A stretch of DNA of 11,804 nucleotides from Oscillospiraceae bacterium. Its GTDB lineage: Bacteria; Bacillota; Clostridia; Oscillospirales; Ruminococcaceae. This document shows positions 1 to 6,327 of this stretch, in pieces. Position numbers and translations under genes: made by a program. The DNA is taken from the NCBI GenBank assembly GCA_900770285.1, contig CAAGJO010000009.1, positions 1-11,804 on the forward strand, written 5' to 3'. Positions within the stretch are counted from its first letter, which is position 1. Every line of letters begins with the position of its first letter. The notes below the pieces were generated by a model. It worked only from the letters and a program-made list of their open reading frames with translations. It was not told the origin of the DNA and did no database searches.

Positions 1-2309
1 ATTTATTAATTATCTCGTTAATTAATTTTCGGTAATAGCAGCTTCCATTTGATGATTGTTTGTCAATCTTCTCAAGGTATGGTGCTAAACGTTTATAAAT
101 AGTTTCCCATGTTGCATAAAAGTCCTTTTTCCTCATCATAGTCAATATCACAGTTAAGTCTTTCAATAATATACTTTGCCTCGTCATTATACGGAACAAG
201 CACACTTAAAGTGTTATTTGAAACGACCTCAAATTTCTTTCCGGCAGTTGCAAAAGCCTGGGCTTTGTAAAAATCAGCCGCATGGTGCGATTGGGGATTA
301 AATATGGTGTTTAAAGACAACAAATCCAAAATCGTAGTGTTTACACCGTTTACCTTTACTTTGTAATCCAGATTATCCTCAAAGGCATGATAAAGCTTTT
401 TGAAGTATAGTGACATTGAATCTTCATCAGAAAAGTTTTTCGGTGAATAATTAATAATTTGCCTTGAGATATCCTGAGCTTCCTTGATTTGTTTAAGTTT
501 TGCAAGATTTTCGTCTTTAATATTAATAAGGTATACAGGTCTGCATTTGTCTGTACCGTGTCGGTTACATCTTCCTGCCGCCTGTGCGGCGCTGTCAAGA
601 CCTGCAAGAGAACGGACAACGCAGTTAAAGGAAATATCAACTCCTGCTTCAATCAACTGAGTTGTGATACATATTACCGGAATATCTTCATTTAAAAAGC
701 CTCTTATTTTGTCCAGCATTTCGGTTCTGTGGTTCGGACACATTGAAGTGCTCAGATGAATAATCTCAGCCTTTTTGTCGCTGTATGAAATATCCCGTTC
801 GTTTATATATCCGAAAATCTCAGCAGCGGCTTTTTTGGTATTGACAATCATCAACACGTTTCCGTTTTCGTTAAATTTCTCAACGCAGAAATCTGCCGCC
901 TGTTCAAAGCTGTACTGCTCCATTCTGAGTGCAGATATTATTTCTGTTCTTTTAAAATCCTCAAAATCAGCGGTATAGTCTCCCGTCATACTTTCTTCAT
1001 CATCAAATCTGATACCGTATTTTCCGTCCTCAAATGTTGGTTGAGTTGCGGAACAAAGAACAATAGTGCATTCACAGCACTCAGAAAGAAAATTCATTGC
1101 AAGATTAAATAGATTTACACATTTTATTGGAACTGACTGAACTTCATCAATAATTATTACTGATTTTATAAATCTGTGCATTCTTCTTACACAGGTCATA
1201 TTTCCAGAAAACAATGTATTTAAAAACTGAACCAAAGTTGTTGCTATAACAGGACAATCCCATAAATCTGTACGCAATTCATATTCAGCCAGTTCTTCAT
1301 CATTATTCAAATCACTAATAATATTAGAATGATATTCTAAAAACAGTTTTTCATCTTCTATCAAAGATTTTATTACATCACTATTCTGTTCTAGGATTGA
1401 CATAAAAGGTGCAATATAAAAAATTCTGTCCATACCAAAATTTCTGCAGTAATTAATTGCAAAACGCATTGAAGAAAGTGTTTTACCACCACCTGTGGGG
1501 ACAACAAGTTTTACTATTCCTCTTGGCTTTTTTGAGAACTCGGCACATCGGTCAGAAATACTTATTCGCTTTACAGAAATTTTATCGGTAAGATTTCTGA
1601 ATTCGTCACTTTTGCTTTCAACATTTTTATACATTTTGTCCCATACTGATTTTACGTCATAGTCAAGCATTATTCTCTTGTTTTCCATAAATTCAGCCGT
1701 ATCAATTCTGTCCGAATCAACAAGTACCGATTCCAAAAGTCTTTCAAGCATACCCATATAGAAACAATACTTTTTCTTATCTCTTTCGCTTATTTCAAGT
1801 ATTTTGTTATGCAGTATTTCATATTCTTTTACCGCTTTTTCAAAAAGCTCGTCAAAATTAGTATCGGATAAAAATTCAGTGGAATTTTTCATTATCTCAT
1901 CGTAACGCTCAGATTTTCCAATTCTCTCGGCAAAATAATATACGCTGTTACAAGTCACCCAATCGTGAAGTCCGTGATGTGAAATAATAATTCTGGCAAT
2001 AAGTTCTGCAGTATCTCTGTGCAATCTATCATTAGTATCTTTTTCATAATCTAATATATACTTAGCACCCGCAAAACAATGGTCGATCTGACCTCTGGAA
2101 TAATTATTAATACCATGTATATAATCATCAAAATCTACTGTAAGTTTTCCAATATCATGAAGTATTGATGCAATTTTTAGAATGGCAGTAAAAGTAAGAT
2201 TGTCAGAAAATTCTTCAGTATTTTTTTAAACTCCTAGACTATGTTCTTTTACAGACTGTTCACTCTCGTTACTATCATTTATGTCTTTTCTTATATGTGC
2301 AGCAAACAT
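1..2309 (-). pseudogene. cas3: CRISPR-associated nuclease-helicase Cas3 (probably type I-C), broken by a nonsense codon and a frameshift; 3' end outside window
   Basis: Cas3 is recruited by the Cascade complex to degrade target DNA, using an HD nuclease and an SF2 helicase. Read through its lesions, the gene starts at ATG 2309, behind a GAGG ribosome binding site. Likely HD-domain metal ligands are present: His23 (EHSLGV), His51-Asp52 (LHDIGK), His77 and His111-His112. Helicase motifs follow: PTGGGKT near residue 271, DEVQ near 388, SATQ near 420 and QAAGRCNRHG near 576. DEVQ and the general layout resemble subtype I-C Cas3; the subtype is inference. Codon 28 is TAA (2226-2228), with homologous sequence in the same frame on both sides. 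At the A5 run 126-130 the frame shifts: the main frame stops at 93, while removing one A opens 41 further codons (starting DFYATWETIY) to the window edge. Between codon 28 and the TTG at 2024 there is no in-frame ATG or GTG, and that TTG has no ribosome binding site, so a helicase-only product is unlikely. Remaining cas genes should lie to the left. Confidence 0.85.
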
Positions 2310-2324
2310 ATCAGGCCTCATTTT

Positions 2325-2397
2325 ATTACATTTTTAATATTTATTAGTATCAATTACATTATTTTTATGTATAATTTTATTATATTACATTATTTTT
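2325..2397. repeat. Three AT-rich direct repeats in the cas3 leader and promoter
   Basis: ATTACATT occurs at 2325, 2353 and 2384 (start-to-start 28 and 31 bp). The last two copies extend to an identical 14-mer, ATTACATTATTTTT, at 2353-2366 and 2384-2397. One copy sits in the promoter spacer and two lie downstream of the predicted start. They are too short, and their spacers too low in complexity, to be CRISPR repeats. They could be an operator array or simple AT-rich drift. Confidence 0.4.
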
Positions 2398-2407
2398 GCA
2401 ATGTAAA
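2379..2407 (-). promoter_or_regulatory. Promoter of cas3 (TTTACA-N17-TATAAT)
   Basis: On the minus strand, -35 TTTACA lies at 2402-2407 and a perfect -10 TATAAT at 2379-2384, separated by 17 bp. Transcription would start near 2372, giving a leader of about 63 nt before the cas3 ATG at 2309. The region is very AT-rich, so chance matches are easier, but spacing and -10 are ideal. One copy of the ATTACATT repeat (2384-2391) starts at the -10 and lies mainly in its spacer. Confidence 0.6.
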
Positions 2408-2421
2408 GTATAAAAAATATA

Positions 2422-2437
2422 TTTACAATTTTGTAAA
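2422..2437. repeat. Perfect 7-bp-arm palindrome upstream of the cas3 promoter
   Basis: TTTACAATTTTGTAAA has arms TTTACAA and TTGTAAA (minus-strand reading) around a 2-bp centre. It lies 14 bp upstream of the -35 box at 2402-2407, a plausible regulator site. AT-richness lowers its weight. Confidence 0.3.
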
Positions 2438-2462
2438 AATTAATAATATTAAGTGAAGATTT

Positions 2463-2492
2463 ATTAAAATAAAAAAGCTCTGAAATTGTCAA
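2463..2492 (-). promoter_or_regulatory. Second possible cas3 promoter, -35 inside an inverted repeat
   Basis: On the minus strand TTGACA (2487-2492) is followed after 18 bp by TTTAAT (2463-2468). The perfect -35 is the 3' arm of an inverted repeat spanning 2483-2509. The same DNA can be read as a terminator-like hairpin for RNA coming from upstream, so its role is ambiguous. Confidence 0.3.
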
Positions 2493-2509
2493 TATCACTT
2501 GACACATTT
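2471..2509 (-). terminator. Terminator-like hairpin followed by a T run
   Basis: On the minus strand AAAT(G)TGTCAA pairs with TTGACAATTT: 10 bp with one bulged G and a 6-nt loop. CAGAGC follows, then TTTTTT. The stem is AT-rich and the T run sits six bases from it, so termination would be weak. It could mark the 3' end of an RNA containing the 2528-2631 element. Confidence 0.3.
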
Positions 2510-2527
2510 ACCTCAAAGATTTTGAAA

Positions 2528-2631
2528 TTAAGCAACCACCGACTGTTCAGCATAGAAGCTTTGCCTTTTTACAGCCGCTAGAATGTCACCTAATTTTAAA
2601 TATGTTACTAATCAGAAGTCCCGTTGCTTAA
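2528..2631 (-). ncRNA. Candidate structured RNA element, family not recognised
   Basis: The ends TTAAGCAAC (2528-2536) and GTTGCTTAA (2623-2631) form a perfect 9-bp helix enclosing about 86 nt. Inside, minus-strand CGGCTGT pairs with ACAGTCG over 7 bp, one of them a G-U pair. That pair would be an A-C mismatch if the plus strand were transcribed, so the minus strand is favoured. An alternative 4-bp helix, GACT with AGTC, would compete with this inner stem. I do not recognise a known riboswitch or small-RNA class, and see no clear promoter upstream. Confidence 0.35.
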
Positions 2632-2670
2632 CCATGTCAACCCTGCAACCAGGCAATCGTGAATATGTTT

Positions 2671-2822
2671 GATTTTGACATAAAAAACCAAAAGCTAAGG
2701 TTTCAACATTTATATATAACCGACCCTAATTCAACATTCCTGTATGCCCAACTATAAAAATATCCTCGTTTTCACGAGAATTTTCTAGTGTTTTTCATTC
2801 TCATAATCGGAATGTCAAAAAT
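2671..2822. repeat. Segment flanked by 11-12 bp inverted repeats
   Basis: GATTTTGACAT at 2671-2681 and ATGTCAAAAATC at 2811-2822 (approximately) are inverted repeats differing by one inserted A; the core TTTTGACAT/ATGTCAAAA (2673-2681, 2812-2820) is perfect. A second inner pair, ACATTCC (near 2734) and GGAATGT (near 2809), is also present. The size, about 150 bp, and lack of coding potential resemble a miniature transposable element. No flanking target-site duplication was found. Confidence 0.25.
2765..2802 (-). other. Two mutually exclusive hairpins just downstream of the operon terminator
   Basis: On the minus strand CTCGT-GAAA-ACGAG (2765-2778) forms a 5-bp hairpin with a GNRA-type loop. 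GAGAAT (2797-2802) can instead pair with ATTCTC (2776-2781), sharing CTC with the first hairpin, so both cannot form at once. No gene follows closely. This could be a relic leader or chance. Confidence 0.25.
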
Positions 2823-2829
2823 CTACACT

Positions 2830-2858
2830 AAAAAAAGCCCTTATTTAAAGGCTTTTTT
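2830..2858 (-). terminator. Intrinsic terminator of the recJ-rlmD operon, overlapping the rlmD stop codon
   Basis: A perfect 9-bp stem, AAAAAAGCC (2831-2839) with GGCTTTTTT (2850-2858), encloses a 10-nt loop. On the minus strand the hairpin ends in a run of seven T. The rlmD stop codon (2845-2847) lies in the loop, so the last codons of rlmD encode the upstream arm. It is also T-rich on the plus strand and may work in both directions. Confidence 0.85.
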
Positions 2859-4227
2859 CACACTTTCTATTATGTGACTTAGTCAACATTACTACGCATT
2901 CAACGTGAGTAGTCCTTGGGAATAAATCAACTGCTCTGTATTTTTCCACCCTGTATCCCAATTCACCCATTATTGCACAGTCACGAGCTGCTGTTGTATG
3001 ATTGCATGATATCATTACGATCCTGTCAGGAGACATTTTTGCCATATATTCAAGACTTGTCCTGTCACAGCCTTTTCGTGCAGGGTCAGCAATTATAACA
3101 CTGGGACGCTCTCCCCTTTCAAAAAGCAGCCTGGCAATTTGTCCTGCATCTCCGCATATAAACTCGCTGTTGGAAATTTGGTTTGCCTTGGCGTTATCTT
3201 TTGCATTCTCAATGGCTGACGGAATAATTTCTACGCCGATAAGTTTTTTAACCTTGCTTGCCATAGATAGTCCGATTGTTCCTGCACCACAGTATAAATC
3301 AAGCAAAATATCGTCCTTGCTTAAATCCGCATATTCCTCTGCCAAAGCATATAATTTCTCTGCCTGAATAGTATTGACCTGATAAAAAGATTTTGGTGAC
3401 AATGTAATATTGTTTCCGCACATTGTATCAGAAATCACATCACTGCCCCAAATAACTTCTGTTTTGTCTCCCATAATTACATTTGTATTTTTGGGATTCT
3501 CATTAAGCACTATGCTTTTTACGTCTGGATATCTCGCAGAAATCAACGGTGCAAATGCTTTTAACTCATTTGATTTTTTTATACTAGTAACTATAAAGCA
3601 AAGCATAATTTCGCCGCTGTGTTGTCCTCGTCTTAAGTATATATGCCTTACAAGCCCTTTGCCCGTTTGTTCATTGTAAGCCTGCACTTTGTTGGAATTC
3701 ATAAATGCGATAATATCGTCCGCAATGTCACCGAAAATTTTCGGCTGTAATCTGCATCGGGTATATTCTATGACCCTGTGAGAGCGCTTGGCGTAAAATC
3801 CGCAAATTACTTTTCCGTCCTGCTCTGCAACAGGATACTGTGCCTTGTTGCGGTATTCATCAATATCCCCGGCACCCAGAATTGGTTCTGAGGGTGCAAA
3901 TATCTTCCCTATTCTTTCAAAAGATGATTTTACAAAATCCTCTTTTATTCTTAATTCCTCTGAATATGAAAAATGTCTGAATGAACACCCTCCGCATTTG
4001 CTGTATACTTGACAGCCGCTGTCACACCTGGATGATGAAGGCTTAATTATTTCACTGCATATCCCATAGCAAAAGCTTTTCTGTACTTTGACAATTCTGC
4101 AGCTGATAACATCACCTACAGCAGTAAGCGGCACAAATACAGCAATACCTTCATGCCTTCCTACACCGTTGCCCTCATTGGTCATTCCTGTAATTTCAAG
4201 AGTTATGATATCATTTTTCTTCAGCAT
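2845..4227 (-). CDS. rlmD: 23S rRNA (uracil-5-)-methyltransferase, RlmD/RlmCD (RumA) family
   Basis: The enzyme uses S-adenosylmethionine to methylate C5 of uridines in 23S rRNA. At about 460 residues it is of normal length for the family. An N-terminal TRAM domain (roughly 4-60) is followed by Cys72, Cys78, Cys81 and Cys158, placed like the [4Fe-4S] ligands of RumA. The SAM-binding motif LLDLYCGAGTIGL is near 308-320, and the catalytic Cys (ISCNHTTAARD) near 408. The general base is probably the Glu in HVECVV, near 443. I chose ATG 4227 because GAGGA sits five bases before it. A longer reading from 4257 has no comparable site and would overlap hemZ by 47 bases; the chosen start overlaps it by 17. 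Whether it targets U1939, U747 or both cannot be told from the sequence. Confidence 0.93.
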   Translation of the reverse strand: MLKKNDIITLEITGMTNEGNGVGRHEGIAVFVPLTAVGDVISCRIVKVQKSFCYGICSEIIKPSSSRCDSGCQVYSKCGGCSFRHFSYSEELRIKEDFVKSSFERIGKIFAPSEPILGAGDIDEYRNKAQYPVAEQDGKVICGFYAKRSHRVIEYTRCRLQPKIFGDIADDIIAFMNSNKVQAYNEQTGKGLVRHIYLRRGQHSGEIMLCFIVTSIKKSNELKAFAPLISARYPDVKSIVLNENPKNTNVIMGDKTEVIWGSDVISDTMCGNNITLSPKSFYQVNTIQAEKLYALAEEYADLSKDDILLDLYCGAGTIGLSMASKVKKLIGVEIIPSAIENAKDNAKANQISNSEFICGDAGQIARLLFERGERPSVIIADPARKGCDRTSLEYMAKMSPDRIVMISCNHTTAARDCAIMGELGYRVEKYRAVDLFPRTTHVECVVMLTKSHNRKCEKSL

Positions 4228-5680
4228 AAAAATCCTCGATTTTGTTCTTTCTTTCAAGCATTAAATCATAGTGCTTATTATATTCTAAAGGTGTTTTATA
4301 GTTGAATATTCTCTCAAGTCTGTCATTTTGCAAATCAATCAGCTTTGTGGACGCACCTGCTCCCATAGCAAAAATGCTTTGCACTTCCTCCATAATATAA
4401 ATATTATAAAGACTCTCGTGTCCCGGCTTTGCCCAGCCAATATTTTCAAGGTTATCAAGCATATTTTTCTGCTTATACAAATAATACGGTCGATAGCCGC
4501 TTTTTTGCAAAGCCTTTGTGGCATAGTCCACCATTTCCGAGGCAGGATTTTTCAATACACTGTCATGCTCCTCACTGTTCAGCCTTGCAGCTCTTTTTAT
4601 GGATAGGGTATGCACTGTTATGTTCTCGGGGGAAAGCTGTATCAGCTTATCAACCGTAGACTTAAAGCTTTCCAAGGTGTCTGTCGGCAACCCTGCTATT
4701 ATATCTGTATTTATTGTATCAAAGCCTGCTTTTCTGCCAATCTCATAGCTGTCAAAAAACTGCTGAACACTGTGCTTTCTGCCTATGGCATTAAGCACTG
4801 AATCGCTTAATGTCTGTGGATTTATTGAAATCCGGTTTGCGCCGTTTGCTTTTATAACAGCAAGTTTTTCCGCAGTTATTGTATCCGCTCTCCCTGCCTC
4901 TACAGTATATTCACGAACATAAGACATATCAAAATGCGCGCTTATACATTTCATTATTCTTTCCAGTTGGTCGGCATGCAGCGTAGTAGGTGTTCCTCCA
5001 CCAAAGTATACAGTATCAAGCTTAAGACCAAGCTTATGCACTATTTCTGATGTATATATAATCTCTCCGCAAAGCTTTTCCACATATTCAGGTATAATGT
5101 TGATACAGTTTTCTATGGACTGAGAAACAAATGAACAATATGAACATCTTGTAGGGCAAAATGGTATGGAGATATATAAGCTGAAAGAATTTCTGTCAAG
5201 GTTTGATAGTATTTCACTCTGGACTTTTGCAGTTGCATATGCAATATCCGTTTTTTCCCTGCTGCAAAAAAATCTGTCCTCCATAACATGATAAATCTGT
5301 TCTTTGGTGTTGCCATGACTTATCATATCATTTACACGCTTTACAGGACGAACGCCGGTCATAATTCCCCATTTCTGTTCCTTACCCGTAATCTTGCACA
5401 TGACTTTGAACAAAAGCTGTGACAAAACCATCTCACATTCGTTGTCATCAGCCATGGAATTATCCAGAAACCGAGCCTTGTGAGCAATTTTATCTCTAAA
5501 TCGTACATAAACATATAAAAGCGTGCGATTTTCAAAAGATTTCTTTCTTATAAAAGCAAAATCTCCGTCCACACGCTTTTTCTCATTATATATAAAATCA
5601 AACAGCTTTGCGGGAATAAACAGCTTCATAACAGCTTCAATCTGATATTTGTATTCATTTCCGCTGAATATTAACGTCAT
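4211..5680 (-). CDS. hemZ: Radical-SAM enzyme HemZ, coproporphyrinogen III dehydrogenase-like
   Basis: HemZ belongs to the HemN/HemW group of radical-SAM enzymes; in Bacillus it is linked to oxygen-independent oxidation of coproporphyrinogen III. The 489 residues fit HemZ, which carries an N-terminal extension before the radical-SAM barrel. The cluster motif FCPTRCSYCSF puts the three iron-sulfur ligands at Cys175, Cys179 and Cys182. The SAM-contacting GGGTP is at 227-231, and EAGRADT and ISINPQT follow in the barrel. The start codon overlaps the stop of the upstream hydrolase as ATGA, which implies translational coupling, and the 3' end overlaps rlmD. No other haem-synthesis gene is in the window, so the true substrate in this organism is uncertain. 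The HemZ name is firm; the reaction is inferred. Confidence 0.9.
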   Translation of the reverse strand: MTLIFSGNEYKYQIEAVMKLFIPAKLFDFIYNEKKRVDGDFAFIRKKSFENRTLLYVYVRFRDKIAHKARFLDNSMADDNECEMVLSQLLFKVMCKITGKEQKWGIMTGVRPVKRVNDMISHGNTKEQIYHVMEDRFFCSREKTDIAYATAKVQSEILSNLDRNSFSLYISIPFCPTRCSYCSFVSQSIENCINIIPEYVEKLCGEIIYTSEIVHKLGLKLDTVYFGGGTPTTLHADQLERIMKCISAHFDMSYVREYTVEAGRADTITAEKLAVIKANGANRISINPQTLSDSVLNAIGRKHSVQQFFDSYEIGRKAGFDTINTDIIAGLPTDTLESFKSTVDKLIQLSPENITVHTLSIKRAARLNSEEHDSVLKNPASEMVDYATKALQKSGYRPYYLYKQKNMLDNLENIGWAKPGHESLYNIYIMEEVQSIFAMGAGASTKLIDLQNDRLERIFNYKTPLEYNKHYDLMLERKNKIEDFYAEEK

Positions 5681-6309
5681 CTCATACAGCCTTTCAGATA
5701 TGGATTGTATTGTTTTTCAATATCAAGAGTTGTGCTCTCGGTATGGCCTGTATATATTTTTAAATTCTTTTCAATGCTTATGATCTTAGTCAGGGATTTG
5801 AGCATTTCCAGAGTATTCCCGTCAGGCATATCAGTCCTGCCAATAGAGCGGGCAAAAAGAGTATCTCCCGAAAACATTATGTCATCAGCAATATAGCATA
5901 CCGAACCCTTTGTATGTCCCGGAGTATGCATAACTGTAAATTCCATTTCATCAAGAGTAATTTTGTCACCGTCTTTAACGGATATTGCTTTGCCATAAGC
6001 CTTGACCTTATTCCCTCCAAAGCTGTCCGAAAGGTTGTCACCTATACCACTCAGCTTATCCAGATCATTTTCATGTATATATACTTCACAGCCTGTTTTT
6101 TCTGCCAGGTCTGCCACAGCGCCCACATGGTCAAAGTGACCATGTGTGAGCAAAATTTTCTTTAGCATAAGTCCTCTGCTCTCCAATTCGCTGAGAATAT
6201 ATTCTGCATTATCAGGGGCGTCAATCAGAACAGCATTTTTGTTCTTTCCCCAAACTATATATCCATATGTTGCACAAATACTCAAAGGCTTAAGTCTGTA
6301 AATTTCCAT
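5677..6309 (-). CDS. Metallo-beta-lactamase-fold hydrolase, glyoxalase II-like (YqgX type)
   Basis: This is a small cytoplasmic hydrolase of 210 residues with no signal peptide. All metal-binding residues of the fold are visible: THGHFDH (His56, His58, Asp60, His61), His132 in HTPGHTKGS, Asp149 in FSGDTLF and His189 in YTGHTES. The SIGRTD stretch near 155-160 is typical of the short glyoxalase II-like group, which lacks the C-terminal helical domain of classical GloB. Members may cleave S-lactoylglutathione-like or bacillithiol thioesters; the substrate here is unknown. It begins 18 bases after relA stops and overlaps hemZ by four. Its ribosome binding site (AAAGGA) lies further from the ATG than usual. 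A hydrolase at this place between relA and hemZ is a recurrent clostridial arrangement. Confidence 0.9.
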   Translation of the reverse strand: MEIYRLKPLSICATYGYIVWGKNKNAVLIDAPDNAEYILSELESRGLMLKKILLTHGHFDHVGAVADLAEKTGCEVYIHENDLDKLSGIGDNLSDSFGGNKVKAYGKAISVKDGDKITLDEMEFTVMHTPGHTKGSVCYIADDIMFSGDTLFARSIGRTDMPDGNTLEMLKSLTKIISIEKNLKIYTGHTESTTLDIEKQYNPYLKGCMR

Positions 6310-6327
6310 AGTTGATCTGTCCTTTCA

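Noticed and set aside
93..2024. A shorter but intact helicase gene starting at TTG 2024
   Set aside because: The frame continues upstream into the HD domain (LHDIGK), and the TTG has no ribosome binding site, so it is an internal codon of cas3.
2218..2230. Phase variation or programmed slippage at the A7 run next to the cas3 stop
   Set aside because: The stop precedes the run, and the frame is the same before and after it, so gain or loss of A would not remove the TAA and would break the downstream frame.
2241..2456. Plus-strand 71-residue hydrophobic open frame
   Set aside because: It lies over the 5' end and promoter of cas3 on the other strand, has no ribosome binding site, and reflects AT-rich sequence (Ile, Tyr, Phe, Asn).
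2528..2640. Cyclic-di-GMP (GEMM) riboswitch on the minus strand
   Set aside because: GCAAAGC and a later GGTTGC recall that class, but the conserved upstream helix, the tetraloop and receptor and the CTAA-containing stem are absent, and no gene follows directly.
2310..2844. CRISPR array in the long gap next to cas3
   Set aside because: No 23-47 bp repeat recurs. The longest direct repeat is a 14-bp AT-rich word seen twice, and its spacing is not array-like.
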